Shown here: in pieces, positions 34,833-45,517 of the stretch | Layout: every line of letters starts with the position of its first letter | How positions within the stretch are numbered: the stretch's first letter is position 1 | Assembly: GCA_030272155.1 (NCBI GenBank) | Contig: CP126199.1 | Location: 5,630,501-5,694,500, forward strand | Direction: 5' to 3' | Length of the DNA: 64,000 nt | Origin: Tetradesmus obliquus | Taxonomy: Eukaryota; Chlorophyta; Chlorophyceae; Sphaeropleales; Scenedesmaceae | Made by a program: the position numbers and the translations under genes | Notes under the pieces: generated by a model | Database searches by the model: none | Told to the model about the DNA's origin: nothing | The model's input: only the letters and a program-made list of their open reading frames with translations

Positions 34833-35504
34833 GTCTGCGAGCTGCGCTGCAGCAAAAGGGGAGTAGCCCTGGACGCTGAGACCTGCTTTGCTGGCGGCAG
34901 CTGTTGCTGCTGCTGCTGCTGGTAGTGGCATTGGAGCGTGCTGCGCAGCTGTGAAAGCACATTTGCTGTGGGCCCAGACGTGTGGCAGGGCTGGCATACC
35001 GCTGCTGTCACCAGCTGCTGCTGCGGCGACATTCACTTTAAATTCATCCCCTGCAGTTTGCTGTGCTGTCTTGGGGCATCCTGGCTGCTGCTGCAGCTCC
35101 CAAAGCACGGCATGATCATGCGGGACTGCTGCTGCTGCTGCTGCCTCCTGGTGGTGCCAGTTGCTGTGCTGTGTGAATGCTGCTGGCTCGCTGGCACTGT
35201 TACAGCTGCTGCCTGGGATGCTGATGCTGCTGCAGCCATAGCTTCTGCCGAAGTGGGCGTCTGTGAGCAGCCATGTCTCTTCAGCCTGTGGTGCCGCGGT
35301 GTGCTGCAGCCGTGCAGTGCAGCCTTGCAGCTGAGGCACACACGCACTGGCTGTGCTGCAAGGGCTGGCTGTGGCTGTCAGCTGGTGCTGCTCTCGCTCA
35401 TGAGCGTCGCTGTATGCAGCAGGGGTCGGCAGGGGTGCTGAGCACATTGCGTTGAAGGCCTGCGAGATGCTGTCGTCTAAGTCTTCTTCCAGCTGCAGGT
35501 CCAT
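33973..35504 (-). CDS. bZIP-like leucine-zipper transcription factor, 404 aa
   Basis: Minus-strand, two exons: 35504-34509 (332 codons) and 34191-33973 (72 codons plus stop), phase 0 at the junction. The N-terminus is acidic (MDLQLEEDLDDSISQAF), as in activation domains. A middle region is Ala-rich, with a 17-residue Ala run made by CTG/GCA triplets. Basic residues (KRVRQQRISKTRH, about 310-322) are followed at once by a zipper with Leu at every seventh position across six heptads, starting at L329 (AQLKAQVSRL, then AKLSAQVAGL). The exon junction falls inside the zipper. The basic region is unusual: measured from the first Leu, the invariant Asn is Arg311 and the invariant Arg is Lys319. DNA recognition may therefore be altered, or part of the basic region lies in a missed exon. 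Confidence 0.72.
34785..34833. repeat. CTG/GCA triplet tract in bZIP-like exon
   Basis: A nearly pure CTG run on the plus strand, read on the minus strand as a long alanine run in exon 1 of the leucine-zipper gene. It is likely length-variable. Confidence 0.85.
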
Positions 35505-36868
35505 GGTGTGCTGCTGCAGCGCGGCTGAAACATTTAGTAATATACTTTCTGTTACCGATTACGTGCCGTTGAGCTGCACGAGGCACTTGTGATGCAGCGT
35601 GCCCCGCCCCGCGCAGATTCGGGCGCCTGTATTCCTGTATAACTGCATGCAGCAAGCAGAGACAGCGCGCATTAGCTATTCAAGACGCCAACGTAAGGTG
35701 TTGTTAGATTTTGGAGGCTTCTAAAGCAGCTGATTCGACAGATGCAAGGAGTGCGCACTCACTGACTTCATTACATAACAAGGTGAAAGGCGTGGAGCAG
35801 GTGACACCGTGGGCAAGTAGCATCACAAACAAACTCCTGGAAAGGAAGACTTCTTAAAGCGCCAAGGCAGCCAAAACTGTTGATACTCGTAATAGGCCAG
35901 ACGATCATCTCCTGGGTCTGTTCCGCCGTCGAATGAACTCGATGCTTTGTACAAATGGGATACAGCCAAAGCAAAGTGTTCAGATGTACCTGGTTGAAGC
36001 TGAGAAGACAGACCTCCAGCTTAAAGCAGTCTGGGAATCACTACCAGCACAGTAGGTGCGACACCGCCCCTGCAGCTGCAGTGTTAGTAATATAGACTGA
36101 AGTTTGAGAAGAAAAGCTGTTTCAAGTGCTTGCAACTCCAACAAATCAGCCTGATCAGATGAAGATGATGGTACTGATACGAGCTTTGTTCCCTTCAGGT
36201 TACATAATTTGTTCTTTGAAGTGTGTATTTTGTGCTGAGCACCAGTTCAGCCGCCGTGGGGACTTGCTTATCTTCAGCCGAGGTTCGTGAAGAAGGGTTG
36301 TCTGTCATTCCTTGATTCGGTACGAGAAGCAGATCAACCATCGCCCTATCTGTACGCCAGGCTGACATCCCAGTATCTGCGCTTGGTTGAAAGTTTGCAA
36401 GGCAGGCGCAGCCTGTCCGGCGCTGCATGCACAAGCACGGCTAGTGACAAACCTAGCAACTGCAACTGGGTGCGACGACAGCAACGGGTTTGCCCTGCGC
36501 AGTGCAGCCTGCACTGCACTGCTTGCCCTGCCAGCGTCACAGCCGCCGTGGCACGCCCCACTGTGCTACAGCTGCCCTGCTGCAGCAACCGCTGCGTGGT
36601 CAGCGCTTAACAGCGCTACTGTAAAAAGCTTGCATTGGCATGTAAACACAGTTTGCAATAGCTGAATGCAACATGCTGCTCACTCACGCATCTAGGCGGC
36701 GCCCCCTGCCACCATGGCTGCTGTATTCCACTTCATATATTCTGATGTGCTGCTCCTCCTGCTACTACTTGTTCTAGTACAGCTGCCCCTGCTGCCGCGC
36801 CTGCTGCGCGGTCAGCGCTTACCAGCGCTACAGCTGCCGCTGCTGCCGCGGCCGCTGCGCTGTCAGCG
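35505..36868. other. Intergenic stretch upstream of bZIP-like gene
   Basis: The part at 35520-36240 has balanced composition and few triplet runs, fitting promoter DNA of the minus-strand bZIP-like gene. TTACA at 36200-36204 (TGTAA on the minus strand) could end the transcript of the next gene. An imperfect repeat of a CCGCTGCGCxGTCAGCGCTAC(A) type sits at 36797-36900. No exon was recognised. Confidence 0.4.
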
Positions 36869-37444
36869 CTACAGCTGCCCCTGCTGCCGCAGCCGCTGTG
36901 CGGTCAGCAGCCGCAGCTCCTGGCTGCACTTGCCGTACAGCAGCGCCAGCTCGCGCGCCTGCGCCTTGGCCAGCAGCTGGCTGTTCCAGGCCAGGTCGGG
37001 CGGCAGCCACGGCGGGCGGCTGTCTGCGGTGTAGCGGATGATGGCGGCGCTGCCTGCAACAACAATACATTGCAATACGGTACATGTCAGGACTGAACCC
37101 TGCCTCAGGCATAAACCCAGCGAGCTGGAGGCGGTGCACGCATGGCCAGCAGTAGTGAAAGCCGTTGAGTTTCAAGGCTCCTGACTGGGCTGTGTCACAC
37201 ACTCTACGGTAGAGCTAGCTTGGTAGAAACACCTCGTCTGCCTTGGCAACCAAACGACCTGGATTATCACGCATCAGAGTGGTGCGCAGATGCATGTAAC
37301 TTCACCACGCCCCGCACCTGCCCTGCCGCTGCGCAGGCCCAGCTCTGCGGCCAGCATCTCGCGCAGCGCCTTCCGGAACTGCTTCAGCTTGCCAGGGCCC
37401 TGCAGCGCCTCCAGGGGAGGGACCACGCCCGCCAGCGCCTCTGC

Positions 37445-37528
<84 letters not shown>

Positions 37529-37549
37529 GGCGGCGGCGGCGGCAGCGGC

Positions 37550-37613
<64 letters not shown>

Positions 37614-37624
37614 GCATGATGCAT
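36869..37624 (-). CDS. Small protein with giant poly-Ala N-terminus (163 aa model)
   Basis: Minus-strand model with two exons, 37624-37318 and 37053-36869, joined at phase 1 by a GTGCGG donor and TTGCAG acceptor. Residues 4 to about 61 are almost only alanine from a GCT/GCA array. After it come PPLEALQGPGKLKQFRKAL and an amphipathic helix, then IIRYTADSRPPWLPPDLAW and KAQARELALLYGKCSQELRL. That C-terminal half has normal complexity and a conserved-looking Trp/Pro motif, but I do not recognise the family. The ATG lies directly before the alanine array. A CTGCTGCAG acceptor-like site further upstream means the true N-terminus may be in another exon and the array partly intronic. Confidence 0.5.
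37448..37615. repeat. CAG/GGC triplet array, about 168 bp
   Basis: More than 50 triplets, mainly CAG with an internal CGGCGG patch, interrupted by CAACAG units. On the minus strand it reads as alanine (GCT), leucine (CTG) or cysteine (TGC) depending on frame. It is the longest triplet tract in the window. Confidence 0.9.
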
Positions 37625-37759
37625 GTCAAGGAGGAGGCAGGGGAGAGGAGCAAGTCACCAGCTGCAGCAGAGGAGTAGGGGGACGTGAGCAAGTGCTGGT
37701 CTTCACGGAAACAGAGCTACCCAGCCAGCAAGAGCATAGCAGCATGCAGGGTGGCGCCT

Positions 37760-39589
37760 TTACCCTAAACTCAAACCAACCCTAAACTGCAAGCAATGCA
37801 AGTACAGCCTAACAGGTGCAGGCCGACTCCAGCCAACAACACTGCTGCTGCTGCTGCTGCCGCCGCCAGCTGCCTGTCCAGCTTGCATGTTTAACGCCTC
37901 ACCCCTCACTGCGCGCTCCTCCTCTTCATCCTCCGGCTGCTCCCCCGGGCCCTCCCCACCACCCAACCCCTTAGCAGCAGCAGCAGCAGTGGGTGCGCTG
38001 CCACCCTCCTCCCCACTCAGCTCATCGTCCGAGCCTGCTGCTGCTGCTGCTGCTGCTGCATCATCTGCGCCTGCTGCCGCGCCCTGGCTGGCACGCTGCT
38101 CCTGCCACAGCCCCTGCAGCAGCGTCTTCAGGTCGGCAGGCGCAGCAGCTGCTTCTGCATCGCCCTCTTCGTCACTGCTGCTGGCATCTTCGCTGCTGCT
38201 GGTATCTTCGCTGCTGCTGCCACCTTCACTGCTGTCATCTGCGCTGCTGCTGTCATCTTCACTGTGAGCTTCCTGGCTGCCTTGAGGGCTGGCAGGAACT
38301 TCACGCTGGCCTTCAAGCTGCTGAGGCTGCTGCTCGCTGTCACCGCCTGCCTCTTCGTCACTGCTGGTCTGCTCGTTGGAGGTGTCGTCACTGCTGCTGC
38401 TGCTGCTGCTGCCAGCATCACTGCTACTATCATCGCTGCTGTTGGACTTGTCACTGCTACTGGCACCACTGCTGCTGCTGCTGCTGCCATCCCCTTTACT
38501 GCCACCTGCACTAGTCGTCGGGGCAGCTGCCGAATCAGCGGCAACTTCCGGCATTGCTGCTGCTGCTGCTGCTTGCTGGGTTTGACCTGCAGCATCTTCT
38601 TCGGCCTGCTGCTGCTGCTGCTCTGCAGCATCATCACCCTGCTCGCTGCTGCTTGTATCATCATCTTCAGTTTCGTCTGCTGCCTCAGCGCCTGAAGCAG
38701 CAGCTGTGCCAGCAGCAGCAGCAGCATCTTCAGATGAAGGCGTGGCCTCTGCTGGCTGCCGCTGCTCAGCAGCGGCACCGCCTTCGCTACTGCTGCTGCT
38801 TTCATCGTCGCTGCTGCTGCTGCCATCGCCACTTTCACTGCCGCTGCTGCTGCTGCTGTCGGCAGTACTTTCTCCTTCGCTGCTGCTAGTTGCTGCAGGC
38901 TGACTGTTGCCCGCTGGCTGCCCAACAGTTGCCGCAGCAGCAGGGGTGGCAGCAGCAGCAACCTTGCTGTCAGTTGCATGCTCTTCCGCCTGATCCCCGC
39001 TATCCGCTGACTTCTCACTGCTGCTGCTGCTGCCATCACTGCCACTCTCGCTGCTGCTGGTGCTCTTGGAGCTGTCATCGCCATCGCTGCTGCTGCTGGT
39101 GCCGCCGCTGCTTGACGAGCCGGGCTTCTGCTCTTCCTTTCCTTCAGCAGCCGCTGCTGCTGTTGCCCCTGCTGCTGGAGCCACCTCTTGGGCGGCACCA
39201 TTGCCTGCTGCGGCAGCGCCTGCTGCTCCGCCACTGTCACCAGGTTGCTCACTGCTGCTGGTGCCTTTACTGCTGTCCTTGCTCTCACTGCCACTGCTGC
39301 TGCTTGCCTTGGCCCCATGTTTCTGCTCAATGCTGTTGCCGCTCTCCTGCTTCTCACTGCCGCTGTCACCCTGTCCACTGCCACTGCTCTCACTGCTCTT
39401 ACTCTTGCTCCCATCCTTACTCTCACTGCTGCTGCTACTCTCATTCTCACTTTCACTTTCACTGCTGCTGCTGCTCTCACTTTCATTCTCACTGCTGCTG
39501 CTGCTGCTCTCACCGCCACTGTCATCACTGCTGCCACTAGTGCCACTGCTGCTGTTCTTTTTGCCCTTCGCTACAGGCACCTCGTCCTG

Positions 39590-39626
<37 letters not shown>

Positions 39627-40160
39627 GTGGTCACCTTCGCCTGTTTTGCTGCTTGAGATGCTGCTGCTGCTGCTGCTGCTTCCTCAATGTCACCTGCCGC
39701 AGCTGCCTCCAGCTCCTGATCAAGTGACCTGTTCAACGCCAGCTGCACTGCCGGTGGCTGCTGCTGCTGCTGCTGCTGCTTCTCGGCACTGGCAGCAGCA
39801 GCCTTCTGCTGCAGCAGCTTGGCAGCAGCACTGTGGCCCTGCAGGGCTGCTGCTGCCCTGGCAGCACTGCCATCACCTGCTGCGGCAGCGGCTGCCGCTG
39901 CTGTTGCGTCGCTGCTTGCTGCGCTGCCATGGCCTGCCGTCAGCTGCTTCACAAGCTCGCCAGCAGCAGCAACAGCAGCAGCGGTTGCTGCATCACCATC
40001 TACAGCAGCAGCAACCGCAGCAGGCTGGGCACCAGCAGCCTGCTGCTGGATGTCTGTGTCGGCTTGCTGCTGCTGCTGCTGCTGGAGTACCTCCAGGGCT
40101 GCTTTGCGCAGCTCAGCCCTCCTCACAGCCCTGGGGGTGGGCTGGTGCGGCTGCTCAGTA

Positions 40161-40218
<58 letters not shown>

Positions 40219-40626
40219 CTGGAGCATTTGAATCTGGTTGCGGCTGGTCAGTGCCATGTGCGTCTGCTGCCTTTTGCTTCTTCCTGCCCTGCTTGGCAGG
40301 CTGCTGCTGTTTCCCGGCGTCATGTTGCTGTGCAGCAGCATCAACGGCTGGTTGATGATCTGCCTGCAAAGGAAGGCCGCAGCTGGCTGCCTGCTGCTCC
40401 TCCCCTGCCTGGTCAGGTCCAGCCTGCTGCTGCTGCTGCTGCTGCTGCCGCTTCAGCCGCCGCCTCTCGGCCTTTGACAGCTGCTGAACTGGCTGCTGCT
40501 GCTGGTCCTGACATGCTGGTGGTGGAAAATCTGCAACCTCTTGCTGCTGCTCAGCAGCCTGCTCCTCAACTGCAGCAGCAGCAGCGGCCTTCTTGCGTTT
40601 CTTTACTCTGTTCTTGCCAGCACCTG

Positions 40627-40657
<31 letters not shown>

Positions 40658-40936
40658 CTCTGCTTGTGCCTGCTCGATCAAGTGCTGCTGCTGCTGCTGC
40701 TGCTGCTCAACTGGGCCATCTGCAGCAGGTGCGGCAGCATCCTCAACCTGCTGCTGCTCCTGCTTTTTGCCTTTCTTGCGCCGCTTTGCTTGCGGCAGCT
40801 GTGCGTCATCCCCGTTGGCAGTTGCAGCAGCCTGTGCAGCAGCAAGTGCATTGGCCAGCAGACCAGCTGCACGCTTGCCACCAGCAGCGGCAGCAGAAGC
40901 ACCGGTCTTATCAACACGTGCCTGCTGCTGTGCCTG

Positions 40937-40990
<54 letters not shown>

Positions 40991-41101
40991 GCGCCGCTGC
41001 CTCTTGCTGCCCGCATTGTGAGGCAAGCCAGGTGCTGCAGCACAGCCGTTGCCAAATGCCAATGCACCGCCACGCGCGCCAGCTCCTGGCGGGCTGCCTC
41101 T

Positions 41102-41137
<36 letters not shown>

Positions 41138-42097
41138 CAGCGGCACTGCTGCTGGTGGCTGTGGTGCTGTGGGGCTGGGCTGCAGGTGCTGCATTGCACG
41201 GGGTGACACTTCAGCATGCAGCTCGATGTAGGGCGCGGCAGGGAACACGTCTGCGGGGCGGCCACCGCGCAGCACAGGTAGCAGGAACAGCATGCGACAC
41301 GCAGTGTGAAACAGGCTGTGGGTCAGGTCGTTGCGGTGGTGTGCTAGAAAGCCACTGCACCAATGAGCTGTGCTTGCAGGGCTCAGTCGCGCTGTGGCAC
41401 CTGTGATGAAGCTGGATGCAGCGTGCTGCGCCCTGTCAGTGCCACAAGCGTGTCTCGAAGCTATTCAGTCATACAGCTGCTGGAATGTGCACCTTCTTCA
41501 CAATTAAGTGCACCTCCTTATAAACTAGGAGCGGTAGTGCAGCTTCTGTGCGACCTGTTGGCAGCAGACAGCAGCTCACTGCGCAATCCTCACAGCACGA
41601 CAGCACCAGCAGGTGTGCAGCTGTGCTCCGGCCCCACATACCTTGCACAGCTGTTGCTTTGTGCTTGGGCCCTGTCAGCAGCAGCAGCGGCTGGCCATGC
41701 GGCAGCAGGTGCCACAGCTGCGTGACTGCCAGGTACGTGGCCAGGTTGGGCCGCCCCAGTGCAGCTGACACAGCTGCCTTGGCCTCATCTGTGCACAGCA
41801 CAGATACAAGGCGAAAAGGGCATGGGAAAAGAAGATCCTAGTGTCAAACGCAGGAAGATGCAAGGCATGGGTGTCCTGCTGCTACTGCCGCTGCTGCTGC
41901 TGCCAGGCCAGGCCAGGCTAGGCCCATGCTACTGCTCTTGCTGTTGCTACTGCCAGGCTGCTTGCGAACTATGCTGGCACAGCTCCTGCAGGGTGCTCAC
42001 CAAGCAGGTCATTCATCGTTTGTTGGCCTTGCAGCACTATGTGAACAGGTAGCTGCGGTGTGGCGTTGCTGCGCAGAATGAAGCGCCGAACTGCCAT
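37760..42097 (-). CDS. Nucleolar-type acidic-serine low-complexity protein, 1244 aa
   Basis: Minus-strand model with three exons: 42097-42001, 41788-41642, 41250-37760. Junction phases agree (1, then 1) and the total divides by three. Residues 1 to about 100 form a normal-complexity head: MAVRRFILRSNATPQLPVHI, then LATYLAVTQLWHLLPHGQPL, then DVFPAAPYIELHAEVSP. The rest is extreme low complexity: long Gln runs, four or more Lys/Arg clusters (KRQRRK, KRRKKGKK, KKRKK, ERRRLKR) and then several hundred residues of Ser/Asp/Glu blocks typical of casein kinase 2 substrates. This basic-patch plus acidic-serine layout resembles Nopp140/SRP40-like nucleolar chaperones. The head is not a LisH motif that I can see, so this is a resemblance in composition only. 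Introns hidden within the long last exon cannot be excluded. Confidence 0.65.
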
Positions 42098-43201
42098 GCT
42101 GCCGGGGTGCTGATCGTCGAAATCCATCCTCGCGTAGCTATTTAAAGTATGTCGAAGATAAACAATCGTTTAAAGCAGTTGTGGGCCTGTGTGCCAGCGT
42201 GCGGCGGTGACAGCTCTTAATATGTGTGAAATACGGCGATCACACATCAACTGAGTCCCTCAGTAACATGCTTTATAGTGAAGATTACACGTATACGGGC
42301 TTAGAGCGATCAACGTCGCGCAAACACAGGAGGGTCCAGAATGACATTGACACTGCAGAGGAGCATCATGCAGGCCAGCGGAGCATCCATAGGCTCTCAC
42401 ATGTCTGTTGGCCTCTACATCAATCTGGGCACCACAGACAGCAAATGCAACCGCCTGCAATCCGTGGTGCGATTCAGTTGTCCCGGTGTTTGCATGCAGC
42501 TGCCAGTGTGCTGCAATACAGTGCACTGCACGAGCACATCATATCGGGTCTAGATGGCTGTGAGTCTGCTGGTTCAACCGAAATTAAAAAAACTACAAGG
42601 GTATCCGCTATCTGGTTGTTCGGCGATCCATTGCACGACTCTGTAAGCGTGTCTGCAGGCTGGTCATGCTGCCAGTGGGCTTTGAAGTTTGATCAAAGTT
42701 GACTTACCATCCCTGGTGCCACAAAGGCGCTTGAAGGGTATTTCGTCGGCGTAAACATGTAAAATGTTCATGATATTAGTGTTTTAACATCTGTTGCACA
42801 TGCATGCATGCTCTGCTAAAACGATTTTTGGCGACGTTCCTGAAGGCTGGCTGCAGCGAAGCCCTTGGACCTACTGCCACATGCATGCATGATGCAAGCC
42901 GCTCTCAACGATTCCTGAAGAGCATCTCCATACTATACTGTGTTGTTTTGTACGGTAACGATCCGCACCTTCTGGATGCCGGGAACCGAAGCGAAATGTT
43001 ACACGCCCGAAGCCTGTCACACGGTGTTTTGGCCAACAACAGCTTGCTTATATAGCTTATGTTTCACCGTATAACTTCAACAACTGCTCACATCAGCTGT
43101 ACAACTTGCTACTGCCGTTCCTTTCAGGGCCTGCCAAGTCTTATACGTTTGCACTTGAACACTTCTCTGCTACTTAAATCGTTTGATCAGTTTCTGCTGA
43201 G
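42098..43201. promoter_or_regulatory. Head-to-head intergenic region, nucleolar-type gene and VIPP1
   Basis: 1.1 kb between the ATG of the minus-strand gene at 42097 and the ATG of VIPP1 at 43202. It has balanced composition and lacks triplet runs, unlike the coding DNA on both sides. It should contain both promoters. No specific element was identified with confidence. Confidence 0.45.
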
Positions 43202-45362
43202 ATGGCCATGACCATGCATGCATCGAGGGCCCTCAAGGGCACCACACGCCCGGCAGCACGCTCCGTGCAGGTAACCACCTTGCAAGCTCAGCCTGCAGCA
43301 GCTTGCTTGTGACGTTGTCAGCTCATAAACATCAGCTTTGTCCCAGCTCGGACTCTCTGGGTGTGCATGGATGCTCAGCAGCGTTTGCATGTCAGCAGCA
43401 GGCACTGCCCTGACCTGGCAGTGCAAGCCCAGCCAAGCATTGTTCTGTTTCATCTTATACGCATGCATGAATATTGCTTCAGGCTGTGACATAAAGTTAA
43501 CGTGCATGCATGCATGCTTGCCCACGATTGCCCCTTGACATCTCCCTCACTGCATGTGCCCCATGCTGCTGCCCTGCCATGTCCTGCTGCACCCCCTGCT
43601 GCTCACCACACCTCCACTCCACTTTCCCCTGCAGGCCTCCCCAGCTTTCCTAGGCAAGCCTGTGCTGCCCCTTGCACCCCGCCCAACATCATCCCACTCT
43701 CGCCACCATGCTCGCACCCCAGCGCTGCGCGCCACATCCGCAGGCCGCGCTGTTGGCCTAGCAGTTGAGGCCAACCTGTTTTCGCGCCTGGTGCGCGTGG
43801 TGAAGGCTTATGTGAGCAACTTCACCGAGCAGTTTGAGGACCCCGAGGTCATGCTGGACAGGGTGACGGACGAGATGCAGGAGGACCTCATCAAGATGCG
43901 CCAGGCCACAGCCAAGGTGCGTGTGCGATGCTTGTAAACATGGACAGTCTAGCATGAAAAAAGCAAAGCTGCACACCTTCAAAGCACTTGTATTTGCTTG
44001 TATTTGCTTGTATTTGCGACGTGCTGGGTGCTGGGTTACATGATGAAAAGGGCTGCCTGTGGTCGAAGACCTGGCATCAGGGTGGTGGTTGATGAGTAAG
44101 GGGCTGTTGCGCTTGACTGTGCTTGCATATAATGCACAGTACATGCATGCATGCATGCATGCAGTGTACAGCTGGGTCGGTAGAACAGCTGCCATTGCCC
44201 TGTAACAGCTAAGTTGTTCTACGCAACCACCACACATGCATGCATGCAGTCCTGTGCAGTGCATGCTGGCTGCCTCGCTGCCTCGGCACACTTGATCAGC
44301 GATGTGCTTATAAACACCAACAGATGCTTCTTTCAATGCACACGCGCTTGCCTTGATCCGTTACCACCACGATGCAACTGGCTCACTGACTGCCTGCCAC
44401 CCACTGCTCTGTGCTGCTCGCCCCTCTACCTCGCCCCTCACAGGTCATGGCCAGCGAGAAGCAGATGCAGGCCAAGTACAACGCCAGCCAGGCCACCGCC
44501 GACGAGTGGCTGCGCCGCGCGGAGCTGGCAGTGAAGAAAGGCCAGGACGAGCTGGCGCGCGAGGCGCTCATGCGCCGCAAGACATACGAAACAGCCGCGC
44601 AGGCGCTGAAGGTGCAGCTGGACGCGCAGAGCAAGGCTCGGCAGCAGCTGCAGGCCAATGTGGGCATGCTGGAGGCCCGATTGAATGAGGCGCGCAACAA
44701 GAGGGAGACGCTCAAGGCGCGCGCGGCCAGCGCCAAGAGCAGCAAGCAGATCCAGGAGGTGGGTGCTGCTGCTGAGGTTTGGGCTGCGGGTGCAGGAGCT
44801 GTGCATGATTGGTGGGAGGCTGTGTTGTATGCATGTGTGGCACAGTTGTGATGCAGTTGTCTTTTTTTTATGCTAATGCATTGTGAAGTTTGCTGCATGA
44901 GCTGTTGTGCATTGATGCTAAAGCAGTATGCATGCGTGTGGTGCTGGTGACAGCTGCGGTGGTGCTCATGCATGGCAGGTGTACGGCAACGCATGCTGTT
45001 AATGCAGGCGCATGTGTATGTTCGAGCAAGCTTAAGCTTGGGTGTCTTCTGCTTCACCATGAAACTCACTTAGCCTCTGCTGCCTGCCTGCGTGTCCCTG
45101 CTCGCCCCTGCCCACCTTCTGCTTCCTCTTGCCCTCCTCCCCACCCCTCCTCCGCAGATGGTGGCTGGCCTGCGCATCAACAACAGCAGCGCCTGGGCCG
45201 CCTTTGACAAGATGGAGGAGAAGGTGATGAGCCTGGAGGCGGAAGCTGACTCAGCAGGCCTGCTGGCCACACCAGACCGTCTGGAGGCCCAATTTGCAAT
45301 GCTTGAGGGAGGCACAGTTGAGGATGAGCTGGCAGCACTCAAGCAGGGCCGGCTGGCAGCAG

Positions 45363-45397
<35 letters not shown>

Positions 45398-45517
45398 GGT
45401 GAGGGGCAGTCGCTGGGGCGGCCGCTGGCGGAGGTGCTGGTGCGGGAGCCGGCACGGCAGCTGGAAGGCATTGATGCTGAACTGGAGCAGCTGCGCAAGC
45501 GCGCGCGTGGCCAGTGA
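43202..45517 (+). CDS. VIPP1: VIPP1, vesicle-inducing protein in plastids 1 (PspA/IM30 family), 341 aa
   Basis: Four plus-strand exons, all phase 0: 43202-43270, 43635-43916, 44444-44758, 45158-45517. VIPP1 is an ESCRT-III-like protein that assembles rings and rods on the plastid inner envelope and thylakoids and is needed for thylakoid biogenesis. Residues 1-66 form a transit peptide rich in Ser, Arg, Ala and His. The amphipathic membrane helix starts at VEANLFSRLVRVVKAYVSNF (67 on). The long coiled-coil hairpin follows, with conserved LIKMRQATAKV, DEWLRRAEL, LAREALMRRK and FDKMEEKVMSLEAEAD. The VIPP1-specific C-terminal extension is kept: its last helix contains EGIDAELEQLRKRA. A run of serines from CAG triplets lengthens the linker before it. 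Length fits land-plant VIPP1 (about 330 aa). Introns carry short GTATTTGCTT and CATG repeats. Confidence 0.96.
43987..44235. repeat. Short repeats in VIPP1 intron 2
   Basis: Three copies of CTTGTATTTG (43987-44016) and two tracts of alternating, self-complementary CATG (about 44143-44162 and 44237-44250) lie in the intron. Palindromic ATGCATGC patches recur throughout 42790-44250. No function is implied. Confidence 0.7.

Noticed and set aside
38128..39546. Long minus-strand frame (472 codons) rich in Ala, Val and Arg
   Set aside because: It is an alternative frame of the acidic-serine exon of the 37760-42097 gene; composition follows from shifting Ser/Asp/Glu codons.
40228..41406. Long plus-strand frame (392 codons) of Cys/Ala/Leu
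   Set aside because: Antisense shadow of the Gln/Lys-rich part of the nucleolar-type gene.
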